From NCBI GenBank assembly GCA_009731375.1, contig BJOX01000021.1, positions 432,893 to 496,892 on the forward strand: DNA of 64,000 nucleotides, in the 5' to 3' direction. The notes under the pieces were generated by a model. It was not told the origin of the DNA, did not search any database, and was given only the letters and a program-made list of their open reading frames with translations. Each line of letters starts with the position of its first letter. The first letter of the stretch is position 1. Source of the stretch: Paulinella micropora. Its lineage: Eukaryota > Cercozoa > Imbricatea > Euglyphida. Shown here piece after piece: positions 52,164-60,798 of this stretch. Made by a program: the position numbers and the translations under genes.

Positions 52164-53597
52164 ATGCAACAAGCACAAACCCCCGCCGCTGCCCGGTGTG
52201 CAGAGCGCCAGCTTGCGCGGCCAGTGCTTGCGGGTACAAAGAGGGCTTTTGAGGAAACCCTTGCCAGCACGGGCGGGTGCCCGGCGTGGCCCACGGGCGC
52301 CTTGGCGCGTTACTTGGATGCAGAGCTCAGCAAAATTGACAGGCAGGTTTCCGCGTGCACCCACGTCGTCAGGACGAACCACGAGCAGGGCTGGCCCCTT
52401 TCTGTTAGGTTTTCCTATGCAAGTAGTCAGGAGCCGCAGCTAGGGCTCTGGGTGCCGCAGCTGACAGTGGTGCTTTTCTGGCAGGGCGCGGGGCCTTGGC
52501 TGAGCTTTTACTTTACACCCAACCCCGACGCGCAAGATGACAAAGACAAGCAAGCAGGGCTTTTAATTATCAAGAAGTTTGTGTCGTGGTGGAAGCCCCC
52601 CAACGGCAGGCTGTTAACTTTGAAGCTGCAAGGCAAGCTCGATAGCCTGACACAGATTGTGAGTTTTTGGTTCAAAAATTCAGTCTACTTTTGCCGCGAG
52701 ATCCAGGCCCGGCGCGACAAGTTATCAACGGCTGTGGCGGAGGGCAGGCAGCTGGTTGCTCACTGGTCGCTGCGCCTGGAAGACCAAGGCCTCAAGTTTC
52801 TGCCCGGCAAGGTCGATTGCGCGATCGAGGCGGCCTACGCGCAGTACGGCCGGGAGCCCCAGCGTTGTGCACGGATGCAGTTTGAGCATGGCACGATACG
52901 CGAGCGATATGAAATCAACTTTTCCCAGTCGGAGGTGTGCAGGCTAGCGACGGGGAAGCGTCTCAAGGTGGAGCGCCTGGTGCTAGAGCACGTAGACCCT
53001 ACGAGGACAAAGTGCCCCTACCTACCCGCTGGGGGTGCTGCTGCCGCACTCCCCGCGGAGGGTGAGGACGAGCGCCAGATTCGTGCCCTGTTTGAAGGCA
53101 CCATGGGCCCCGGCGCCGCGATCGTGTCGGTGCAGAGGCTAGAACATCCCGTCCTGGAGACATTGTTCAACGCCACCAAGACGCTCATGGAGGAGCAAGG
53201 GCCCGTTCGGGAATTAGTAGTTTTTCACGGGACGCGCGACGCATGCGTCGAGTCTATTGCTACCAACGGGCTGGCCACTAGGTTCTGCGCCAGGCAGAAG
53301 CTGGGCTGGGGCGTTTATTTCTCTCCCCGGGCGTGCACGGCACACAGCTACACTGCTCCCGGCCACCTGGGGTGTCACACTATGCTGGCCTGTCGCCTGC
53401 TGGTGGGGCCGTGCATAACCAGGCCCAGCAACCAGCGGGGCGCCGTGTTTTTGCCCGGCAGCCGGAGCCGGACCTATCAGACCTACGTAGATACAGCGGA
53501 AACCCCGGACACCTACGTTTCCACCCAGGACCACCAAGCAATTCCTACACATGTAATCCGTTACCAGCTTCTAGATTTAGGGGCCGAGCTTTTTTAA
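52164..53597 (+). CDS. PARP-like ADP-ribosyltransferase (477 aa)
   Basis: ATG at 52164. The C-terminal 130 residues carry the PARP catalytic pattern: VVFHGT (NAD-binding His), LGWGVYFSP (Tyr) and PTHVIRYQLL at the third position. The Glu needed for polymer formation is replaced (Thr-His), so mono-ADP-ribosylation or no activity is expected. The N-terminal 300 residues are unassigned and may include a WWE-like or RNA-binding domain. It overlaps the convergent LRR gene stop by 4 nt. PARP-like proteins act in stress and antiviral signalling and in some large viruses. Confidence 0.8.
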   Translation: MQQAQTPAAARCAERQLARPVLAGTKRAFEETLASTGGCPAWPTGALARYLDAELSKIDRQVSACTHVVRTNHEQGWPLSVRFSYASSQEPQLGLWVPQLTVVLFWQGAGPWLSFYFTPNPDAQDDKDKQAGLLIIKKFVSWWKPPNGRLLTLKLQGKLDSLTQIVSFWFKNSVYFCREIQARRDKLSTAVAEGRQLVAHWSLRLEDQGLKFLPGKVDCAIEAAYAQYGREPQRCARMQFEHGTIRERYEINFSQSEVCRLATGKRLKVERLVLEHVDPTRTKCPYLPAGGAAAALPAEGEDERQIRALFEGTMGPGAAIVSVQRLEHPVLETLFNATKTLMEEQGPVRELVVFHGTRDACVESIATNGLATRFCARQKLGWGVYFSPRACTAHSYTAPGHLGCHTMLACRLLVGPCITRPSNQRGAVFLPGSRSRTYQTYVDTAETPDTYVSTQDHQAIPTHVIRYQLLDLGAELF

Positions 53598-54739
53598 TTA
53601 TTAAGCAATTGCTTGCATTGCGTAAGGTTCATTTCCCGTAGCTCCGTTAATTTCGACAAGGTCGCGAGTGAGCAGTCGGTGAGTTTCGTGCAATACGAAA
53701 GATCGATTTTTTTGAGGGTGGGAAGTCGCGTGACTAGGCCGCGTAGACCCGCGTCTGTGAGCGCGTAACATCTGGAGAGATCCAAGCTGGTCAGGCGAGG
53801 TAGCTTGGGGACTTGCAAAACTCCTTCGCCCGTAAGCAGAGAGCAGCACGACAGATCAAGCTCCTCAAGCGATTCCCAACCCTGCGCAGATAAGTGGGGC
53901 CAGATCGCCTCCGTGAGCTTGAAACAGCCCGACAGACTCAGGTGCCGCAGCTGGGGCAGCTTCAGCCGAGATAAGGCAGCAACTCCGCCGTCTGTGATCT
54001 TGGCACAACACGTCAGGTTTAGCAGCGCCAGCTTGGGGAAATTCTGCTCGGATAGGTGGGCCAGGAAGCAATCCTCAATCCAAGGGCAATACGACAGATC
54101 TAGCTCCTGGAGACGCGGATGGCCCGTCTGTGCGAAAATGACCATAGCCTTGCTTTCCAGACCCCAGCAACGTTGCAGCACCAATCTTTCGAGTTGCGGG
54201 ACATCTCCGAGCAGACTAACCAAGCTCCCGCCTGTGATGCTGGGGCAAGAGGAACAGTCTAGCGCCCGGAGCTGAGGCAGCATGCGCGCCGCGTGCACAA
54301 GGCCCGTGTTCGTAACCGCTGCACAGCCAGCCAAGACCAGTCGCTGAAGCTTGGGGAAAACATCCGACAGAGCGTCCAGCATGTCGTCTGTAAGCTGCGA
54401 AGAGCCTGATAAATCCAGCTCCTCGACACGAAGGCCCGAAATAAACGCAGAAAACGCAGACAGGTCCGTAGCCCCAGCAGCATACTTGCGCAGCAGAACC
54501 CTGCGAATGGGCACTCCCACTCGTGACCAGGCAGGGCCGTATTCCAACAGCACTTGCTGATCCACCGCTTTGCTAAGATCAAGCTCGGACATGTCGTGGC
54601 TTCGGCCGTTGTAATCCAAAATGTCCTCCATCGTGGTGGTGCCTGCTAGCACGCCCGCCACAGAAAAGGGTCGAGCAGGGGGCTGTGCAGGGGTGCACGA
54701 CGCCTCTTTGCGCTTACCACTTCGTCGTCCTTTAGGCAT
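53594..54739 (-). CDS. Leucine-rich-repeat protein, Cys-containing (AMN1/F-box type), 381 aa
   Basis: About ten LRRs of 25-27 residues from residue 100 to the end, each with the LxxLDLSxCxxLTDxGL pattern (for example LTSLDLSRCYALTDAGLRGL). This is the cysteine-containing LRR class found in F-box substrate receptors and AMN1. The first 90 residues are basic and then acidic; a clear F-box is not seen. Likely a protein-interaction scaffold, possibly working with ubiquitin ligases such as the nearby RING protein. The start lies 8 nt from a poly-G/gap. Confidence 0.85.
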   Translation of the reverse strand: MPKGRRSGKRKEASCTPAQPPARPFSVAGVLAGTTTMEDILDYNGRSHDMSELDLSKAVDQQVLLEYGPAWSRVGVPIRRVLLRKYAAGATDLSAFSAFISGLRVEELDLSGSSQLTDDMLDALSDVFPKLQRLVLAGCAAVTNTGLVHAARMLPQLRALDCSSCPSITGGSLVSLLGDVPQLERLVLQRCWGLESKAMVIFAQTGHPRLQELDLSYCPWIEDCFLAHLSEQNFPKLALLNLTCCAKITDGGVAALSRLKLPQLRHLSLSGCFKLTEAIWPHLSAQGWESLEELDLSCCSLLTGEGVLQVPKLPRLTSLDLSRCYALTDAGLRGLVTRLPTLKKIDLSYCTKLTDCSLATLSKLTELREMNLTQCKQLLNN

Positions 54740-55007
54740 TCGCTACGGGGGGGGGGGGGGGGGGGGGGCNNNNNNNNNNNNNNNNNNNNNNNNNNNNNNN
54801 NNNNNNNNNNNNNNNNNNNNNNNNNNNNNNNNNNNNNNNNNNNNNNNNNNNNNNNNNNNNNNNNNNNNNNNNNNNNNNNNNNNNNNNNNNNNNNNNNNNN
54901 NNNNNNNNNNNNNNNNCCCCCACCCCCTTCCGCCTATAATGTAGAAAGGCCCCCATCCGAGAGCTTTCTTTTTGGTAATTAAAAAAAAAAAAAAAGAAAC
55001 AGCATCG

Positions 55008-55874
55008 ATGTTGCTCCTGGCCACCAGCGTCGTCTTTGCGCTGCTAGTCCAACCGTCGTGGGGAATTTGCGACTGCACGGGGTGCACGGCCACGCTATCC
55101 GTGAGCGACCCCGCCTGGCTTCCCGCGCCCAGCGCGTGTTCTGGCCAGGACGAAGCTTTGGTCGTGACGGAGCTACGCATTGCTTCGACAGACGGTTCTG
55201 TGTTCGACGTGACGAGCTGGGTAAATTCAAGCCAGCTGCAGTATTATACTGCCCTAAGCGGAGAAGGGCTGACATGCTTTGACAAGACGCTCGGGATGGA
55301 CATTGACATTGGCATCACGTCTGAAATGCGCACCCAAGTCGTGTGTCGCAACAGTATGCTTAGCTGCCCATTGGTGTACAATCTTGAATATGCTTGTCGC
55401 AAACTAGAAGCATGCCCTTGCCCGTCCTGCAACCGCAACCTGTCAGTGGCTGCGGGCGGCTTTGAGAAACTCAGCCCCGATCTCAACTGTCCGAACGGCG
55501 TTTTTATTGAACAACTGCAGGTTCGATCGCTGAATGCAGGACGCACGCTTACACCCGACCAGTTCATTATGTACGTACAAACCGATCCCAATCCAGACTC
55601 TGAACTGTATCTGGAAGGAGCCTCGAGTCCCAACCCCGGCTCCTGCTTCTCTTACAGCAATCCTGGGCTTGAGTACGTTAATAGCTCTAATATCTACGTG
55701 TTCGTCCATTGCCAAAACGCGCAGCTTCCCTGCTTGCTCGAGTACGTGGGCAAGGCACGCTGCCGGCTTCCGCCGGGTGCTGAGACCAGCGGCTCGGCGC
55801 CCCTTGGCCCGCACATGTGGTCGCTTGCGTTGGCAATCATTTGCTCGACTATGCTAGCTCACTCCTGGAAGTAA
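55008..55874 (+). CDS. Secreted Cys-rich protein, probably GPI-anchored (288 aa)
   Basis: ATG at 55008 gives a clear signal peptide (MLLLATSVVFALLVQPSWG, cleaved before ICDC). Two similar Cys-rich halves follow: CDCTGCTATLSVSDPAW and CPCPSCNRNLSVAAGGF each begin a block that ends with Ser/Asn-rich turns and CF/Y, so the protein is an internal duplication of about 130 residues. The C-terminus is hydrophobic after SGSAPLG (MWSLALAIICSTMLAHSWK), like a GPI-addition signal or a membrane anchor. No family is recognised. The in-frame TTG upstream is not used. Confidence 0.75.
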   Translation: MLLLATSVVFALLVQPSWGICDCTGCTATLSVSDPAWLPAPSACSGQDEALVVTELRIASTDGSVFDVTSWVNSSQLQYYTALSGEGLTCFDKTLGMDIDIGITSEMRTQVVCRNSMLSCPLVYNLEYACRKLEACPCPSCNRNLSVAAGGFEKLSPDLNCPNGVFIEQLQVRSLNAGRTLTPDQFIMYVQTDPNPDSELYLEGASSPNPGSCFSYSNPGLEYVNSSNIYVFVHCQNAQLPCLLEYVGKARCRLPPGAETSGSAPLGPHMWSLALAIICSTMLAHSWK

Positions 55875-55942
55875 GTCCTTTTAATTAAATTACGGCAGAA
55901 ATTGCGACCGGCTGCATTCCATGGGGGAGAGAGAGAGCGCGG

Positions 55943-56010
<68 letters not shown>

Positions 56011-56142
56011 CNNNNNNNNNNNNNNNNNNNNNNNNNNNNNNNNNGGCGCCCCCCCCCTCCCCCCCGTTGCATGAAAAGTGTGTGTTGGTCACGCTTGACA
56101 GAGAAATTACATTAAGGTTGCAGCAGGGCTCTCTGGGGACCG

Positions 56143-57231
56143 ATGCCCGTTAGCTCGGCACACAGAAAGCGCCCGAAGCGCGACTTGATCAAAAACATAC
56201 AGTTATTGGGCAAAAAGTGTTCGAAACGCCAGAAGCGCGATGAGCTCGAGCAACAACTTGACGGAATAGTCCGCTCCCAATTCGGCGCCCGGGCACCTGC
56301 AGAGGCACTCCTCCGGGCCGGCGACGTCGTGCGCCACATTGCGTTCTTGCTGGCGGGCCGCAAACCCACGGCGGCCTCTTCTGCTGGGACTCTGGACGTG
56401 TTGGATTTCGGGCGCGAAATCCATGCACTATCCCTGGTCTGCAAAAGTTCGAACCTCGCACTCCGCGCCCTGCAGAAGCCGCCGCCCGACTTTACTGAGC
56501 GCCTGTGGCTTTTTCAAACAGTCTGCGAGTCCAAGCGCTGGCTTTACAAGAGCACTGTCTTGGAAAAGCTGCATATTAAAGACCCAGAGAATCTGCTGCC
56601 GCCACCAGAGGTCAAGTATGTGCAAAACCCGCACTGTCGATCCAAGCGATCAGTTCTCGTCAGCACTGGCGCTCTTCTTGACTTTGTCGAGCATAGCGGA
56701 ATGATGCAGAAAGTACGCACTTGGGTTTTGGACCAAGAAAACAGAGAAGAAAGGCGTGAGCGGCGCAGAGCTCAAAGAGAACAGCGCGAGCGTGAGAAGC
56801 AGGCCCGTGATCTGGCGCGACGGGCGCGCCTCGCCTCCAATCGTGCGACTTACGACAAACTCGCCAAGACACAATTCGTTGCCCTGTCGAGCGGTCAGCG
56901 CCGTAAGCTGCTCCGGAAAGCCGCGGCGGCGCACGACGTGAAGCTGCGCAAGGATTCCAGGCGCGCCCAAGGGTTTGTGTCGGGCCAGGCTAAACTGACC
57001 ATTGGCCAAGTACTGGTCTCTGCACGGATTTGTGATTGGTGTTTTGGCTTTGGGCACAGGGCCTTCTCTACACTCTTCAGTCCGATCGAAGAAGACGTGT
57101 TCGAAGAGTTTTTCTCGCAGGGACCCTGGGACAAGCCTCAGGTCGACGCCGCCGCAGAGATCACGACCTTACTGGACATAACCAACCAGGTTCTGGGCAA
57201 CTACGCCGAAGAAGCCCTGAGCCTCTATTAG
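56143..57231 (+). CDS. Nuclear basic protein with F-box-like segment (362 aa)
   Basis: Basic N-terminus (HRKRPKRDLIKN; KRQKRDE), then a helical domain with ALSLVCKSSNLALRALQ near residues 95-112, reminiscent of an F-box-type motif. A highly charged Arg/Glu coiled coil at about 205-245 follows, then a Cys pair in ARICDWCFGFGHRAF. Part of the last segment recurs in noncoding form at 58255-58315. Function unknown; an adaptor or nucleic-acid role would fit. Confidence 0.65.
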   Translation: MPVSSAHRKRPKRDLIKNIQLLGKKCSKRQKRDELEQQLDGIVRSQFGARAPAEALLRAGDVVRHIAFLLAGRKPTAASSAGTLDVLDFGREIHALSLVCKSSNLALRALQKPPPDFTERLWLFQTVCESKRWLYKSTVLEKLHIKDPENLLPPPEVKYVQNPHCRSKRSVLVSTGALLDFVEHSGMMQKVRTWVLDQENREERRERRRAQREQREREKQARDLARRARLASNRATYDKLAKTQFVALSSGQRRKLLRKAAAAHDVKLRKDSRRAQGFVSGQAKLTIGQVLVSARICDWCFGFGHRAFSTLFSPIEEDVFEEFFSQGPWDKPQVDAAAEITTLLDITNQVLGNYAEEALSLY

Positions 57232-57360
57232 TAAAGGGCTTGGGGTCGTACGGCAAGGGCCCTAGCACCACTGAGTTGGACGGGGATTGCAACAAAATTT
57301 CAGAAGGCCAGGTGTGGAAATCTGAAGAACACCCGAACGGGTCTCTGTCTTTAAACAGAG
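57232..57360 (+). repeat. 119-bp block duplicated from the second membrane-protein gene
   Basis: The sequence from GGGCTTGGG to TCTGTCTTTA is almost identical to 58397-58515, which codes for the N-terminal ectodomain of the 58343 gene. Here it is noncoding and followed by a GA repeat. Confidence 0.75.
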
Positions 57361-57361
57361 A

Positions 57362-57400
<39 letters not shown>

Positions 57401-57405
57401 CAATT

Positions 57406-58101
57406 ATGCGCGAGCTCTGGGGGGCGGTCTTGGCGTGTCTATTGCTACTTGGCGAGCCTGCAGCAACCGCGTCGCCGCAATGCACCGATCGCAAACTAAA
57501 AAACTTGGCGTGGAAATTTGAGCAACACCCCAACGCCAGCAGCTTGTCGCTAGGCTCTGTGAAGCCCTTCGTCCACACTCCAACCTGCTGGCGCTTACTC
57601 GGATATAGCCTTTTCCTGGATTACAGCGTTTCCATACCCACAGGCATGCAGTACCAAGCCCAAACGTCGCGCGGGACCTCCCCCTCCACCGGCCGCTGGC
57701 TCATCGAAGAGCCCTATGATCTGTCCCTGTGCCTTGGGACAGAGATACAAGAACATACCCTGACGGTGGGGCTGCGCCGGGATCACTGGGAGGACCTTCA
57801 GCTCACCTGGCAGCTTCTGCTCGCCAAACCTTCCAACGTGTCATACGCCGTGCTTTTCTCGTGTATCGAAGACGACGACCATAAAACCAGTGTTGTCCTT
57901 ACTCTAGCGTCCGGTTTTGTAACCATGGTGCTTGGGTGCGTCTTCTTTTACTTTTGTAACCATAGTGCTAGCCGCCCAGCCCAGCGCAGGCGCTGGCTGG
58001 AGACGGAAAACATGCCAGATGAAAACAAAAAAGATAACCGTTGCTTCTGCTTTATTTTCTTTCTAGCACTTGCATCCGTTTCTGTCATGCTGATAACATA
58101 A
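57406..58101 (+). CDS. Type I membrane protein, paralogue A (231 aa)
   Basis: Signal peptide MRELWGAVLACLLLLGEPAATA. An ectodomain of about 140 residues has conserved Cys and the pattern SVKPFVHTPTCWRLLGYSLFLDYSVS. A transmembrane segment follows at about 165-187 (VVLTLASGFVTMVLGCVFFYFC), then a short basic cytoplasmic part and a second hydrophobic C-terminus (FCFIFFLALASVSVMLI). Closely related to 58343. Function unknown; cell-surface or viral envelope protein. Confidence 0.75.
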   Translation: MRELWGAVLACLLLLGEPAATASPQCTDRKLKNLAWKFEQHPNASSLSLGSVKPFVHTPTCWRLLGYSLFLDYSVSIPTGMQYQAQTSRGTSPSTGRWLIEEPYDLSLCLGTEIQEHTLTVGLRRDHWEDLQLTWQLLLAKPSNVSYAVLFSCIEDDDHKTSVVLTLASGFVTMVLGCVFFYFCNHSASRPAQRRRWLETENMPDENKKDNRCFCFIFFLALASVSVMLIT

Positions 58102-58249
58102 TGCGATCACCGAAAAATTTTATACACACTACTTTGTGATACCCTGATCACAAAACTAAAGAACTTGCGGCACGCCCGCCTGACTTTGCCTTCTATGTGG
58201 CAAATAATTCTTCTTCCGGGTTCCCAGCAGAAGCAGTCTTCCGGGCCGG

Positions 58250-58318
58250 CGACGTTCTGCGAGGATCTGTGATTGGTGTTTTAGCTTTGGGCACAGGGCC
58301 TTGAGCCTCTATTAATAA
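58250..58318 (+). pseudogene. Fragment of the 56143 gene
   Basis: GATCTGTGATTGGTGTTTTAGCTTTGGGCACAGGGCCTT matches the segment encoding ICDWCFGFGHRA in the 56143 gene, and GAGCCTCTATTAATAAA matches its end. So the duplication unit covered the 3' end of that gene as well as the membrane protein, with internal deletion. Confidence 0.65.
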
Positions 58319-58342
58319 AAGGGGGAGAAAGAGTGCGTTTTA

Positions 58343-59086
58343 ATGAAACCTGGGCCAATCACCGCGTGTCTGTTGCTACTTGGCGCCGCAGTGACAGGGC
58401 TTGGGTCGTACGGCAAGGGCCCTAGCACCACTGAGTTGGACGAGGATTGCAACAAAATTCCAGAAGGCCAGGTGTGGAAATCTGAAGAACACCCGAACGG
58501 GTCTCTGTCTTTAGGCTCTGTACAGCCCTTTGTCCACACTCCAACCTGCCGACGCTTGTTCCACTATAGCCTTTTCCTGAACCACAGCGTTTCCAAACCA
58601 GCAGCAGTGCACTACCAAGCCCAAACGCCGCACGGGAGATCCCCCGTCATTCGGTGGTGGCATGCCAACAAACGCCCCCAGGGATATCTCTGCTGGGGGG
58701 AAATAGTAGGGCATTTCCAGACCCTGAGTGCATCCAAAAAAGAGTGGCAGGACCTTCAGCTTACCTGGCAGCTTTTTCTGGACAAACCCTCCAACGTGTC
58801 ATACGCCGTGCTTTTTGAATGCATTGAAGAGGACGACTATAAAACCAAGGTTGTCCCTCTTCTGGCGTCTGGCGCCGTAACCATGCCGGTAGGGTGCGTC
58901 TTTCTGATCTACCTTCTTTTTTGGCGATGCACTCTCCCACCGAGCCGCGACAGCGAACAAAAAAGTAAAGAAGAATCCAAAACAGGCAATGTTTGTGTTT
59001 GTACTGTTTTTTTTATAGTTTTAAGTCTTTTTCTGCTGCTATTTAGCATGCAACAACGTTATACCCACAAATTTGTGGTACCATGA
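58343..59086 (+). CDS. Type I membrane protein, paralogue B (247 aa)
   Basis: Signal peptide MKPGPITACLLLLGAAVTG. An ectodomain shares SVQPFVHTPTCRRLFHYSLFLNHSVS and LQLTWQLFLDKPSNVSYAVLFECIEEDDYKT with paralogue A. A transmembrane segment lies near 177-200, and a second hydrophobic stretch near the C-terminus (TVFFIVLSLFLLLFS). The two genes and their upstream DNA arose by tandem duplication. Confidence 0.75.
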   Translation: MKPGPITACLLLLGAAVTGLGSYGKGPSTTELDEDCNKIPEGQVWKSEEHPNGSLSLGSVQPFVHTPTCRRLFHYSLFLNHSVSKPAAVHYQAQTPHGRSPVIRWWHANKRPQGYLCWGEIVGHFQTLSASKKEWQDLQLTWQLFLDKPSNVSYAVLFECIEEDDYKTKVVPLLASGAVTMPVGCVFLIYLLFWRCTLPPSRDSEQKSKEESKTGNVCVCTVFFIVLSLFLLLFSMQQRYTHKFVVP

Positions 59087-59447
59087 GCTTACAGCACGCG
59101 TAAGCGGGCTGGGTTTATTTTAAGGATAATTAAAACAAAACAAAATCAGTCGTTCAGCCAGGATCATAAATATAAATTTTAGTTGGCAACGTTGCAGCTT
59201 GTGCCTCTTCCGCCCCGAAGAAGACAGGCTCGCAGGAACTTGGGCAGCAGGTCATCTCCTGTTTTTCTTTAAAAATTATAAAAGTTGGGATAGTTCTGCA
59301 GGAGCCACACGAGAGGTCTGTCGTCCGTCATAACTTTTTTTTTTCTCTCCCGTACTTTACTTTACTTTGCCTTCTATGTGGCAAATAATTCTTCTTCTTC
59401 TTCTTCCTGTTTCAAAAAAAAGTCTTCCCCCTCCCCCCTCCCCCCAC
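59087..59447. other. Spacer, no gene recognised
   Basis: AT-rich with AATTAAAA and T runs. TACTTTACTTTGCCTTCTATGTGGCAAATAATTCTTCTTC near 59360-59400 repeats 58186-58215. A gap at 59448-59760 follows. Confidence 0.6.
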
Positions 59448-59864
59448 NNNNNNNNNNNNNNNNNNNNNNNNNNNNNNNNNNNNNNNNNNNNNNNNNNNNN
59501 NNNNNNNNNNNNNNNNNNNNNNNNNNNNNNNNNNNNNNNNNNNNNNNNNNNNNNNNNNNNNNNNNNNNNNNNNNNNNNNNNNNNNNNNNNNNNNNNNNNN
59601 NNNNNNNNNNNNNNNNNNNNNNNNNNNNNNNNNNNNNNNNNNNNNNNNNNNNNNNNNNNNNNNNNNNNNNNNNNNNNNNNNNNNNNNNNNNNNNNNNNNN
59701 NNNNNNNNNNNNNNNNNNNNNNNNNNNNNNNNNNNNNNNNNNNNNNNNNNNNNNNNNNNNTCCCCCTCCCCCCTCCCCCCACCCCTCCCCCTTTTCCCTC
59801 TCCCCTCCCCCTTTTCCCTCTCTCTCTCTCTCTCTCCCTTTTTCTCCAGACCCTTGCCCGGATC

Positions 59865-59884
59865 GATTGAAATCTTAGAGAGGC
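59865..59884. repeat. Left inverted repeat flanking the Fanzor gene
   Basis: GATTGAAATCTTAGAGAGGC is the exact reverse complement of 62924-62943. Weaker similarity extends outward (CGGATC-/CGGATTG). The pair encloses the CCCCGGGGG array and the nuclease gene in 3079 bp. Confidence 0.65.
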
Positions 59885-59919
59885 AGGTCCTCCCTTGAAG
59901 CGCGTGCGGGAGGAGCAGA

Positions 59920-60498
59920 AGAGACCCCCAGGGAAAAGAAAGTCCCCGGGGGAAGCAAAGTCCCCCGGGGGAAGGAAATCCCCGGGGGGGAAGCAAAGTC
60001 CCCCCGAGGGAAAGAAAGTCCCTGGGGGAAAGAAAATCCCCGGGGGAAAAAAAAGTCTCCGGGGGAAAAAACTCCCCCGGGGGGGTTTTTCCCCCGGGGG
60101 AAGGAAATCCCCGGGGGGAAAAACTCCCACGGGGGGAGGAAAATCCCCGGGGGGAAGCAAAGTCCCCGGGGGAAAAAACTCCCCGGGGGGGAGGAAAATC
60201 CCCCGGGGGGAAAAACTCCCCCCGGGGGAAAGAAAATCCCCGGGGGAAAAAACTCCCCCGGGGGGTTTTTCCCCCGGGGGAAGGAAATCCCCAGGGGGGA
60301 AAAACTCCCCCGGGGGAAAGAAAGTCCCCGGGGGGAGAAAAATCCCCGGGGGGAAGCAAGGTCCCTGGGTGAAAAACTCCCCCGGGGGAAACAAAGTCCC
60401 CGGGGGAGAAACTCCCCCGGGGGGAAGCAAAGTCCCTGGGGGGAAAAACTCCCTCGGGGGAAGGAAATCCCCGGGGAAAGGAATGTCCCCGGGGGGGG
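59920..60498. repeat. CCCCGGGGG palindrome ladder
   Basis: Over 40 units of about 11-16 nt, each with a self-complementary core such as TCCCCGGGGGAA, joined by A- or T-rich spacers. Both strands can fold into many small hairpins. Because units are palindromic, both strands are open and read Gly/Lys/Pro repeats; I do not regard these as proteins. It ends in G's at the gap 60499-60614. Confidence 0.85.
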
Positions 60499-60798
60499 NN
60501 NNNNNNNNNNNNNNNNNNNNNNNNNNNNNNNNNNNNNNNNNNNNNNNNNNNNNNNNNNNNNNNNNNNNNNNNNNNNNNNNNNNNNNNNNNNNNNNNNNNN
60601 NNNNNNNNNNNNNNGGGGGGGGTCGCCCCCCCCTGGGGGGGCAGAGAAGAATGTTTGTTTATTTTTGCTCTCCCTCTAAACCCACAAATTCAACTTGCTC
60701 ACCTTGTGACCAGGTACAGGCATGGCCCTGCCTTTGCTTTTCTGGGTCCTGCAGCTGATACAAGCTCCATCTAAGCCATCCAACGAGTGACTTCTCCA

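Noticed and set aside
53805-54275. Ser/Arg-rich ORF antisense to the LRR gene
   Set aside because: Its repetitive look is the reverse reading of the LRR codon pattern.
54979-55814. Minus-strand ORFs opposite the secreted Cys-rich gene
   Set aside because: The plus frame has a clear signal peptide, a duplicated Cys pattern and a hydrophobic C-terminus; the minus frames have none of these.
59357-60758. Collagen-like Gly-Pro-Lys repeat proteins on both strands
   Set aside because: The DNA is a palindromic CCCCGGGGG array, so both strands are open by symmetry; the frames run into gaps and have no other domain.
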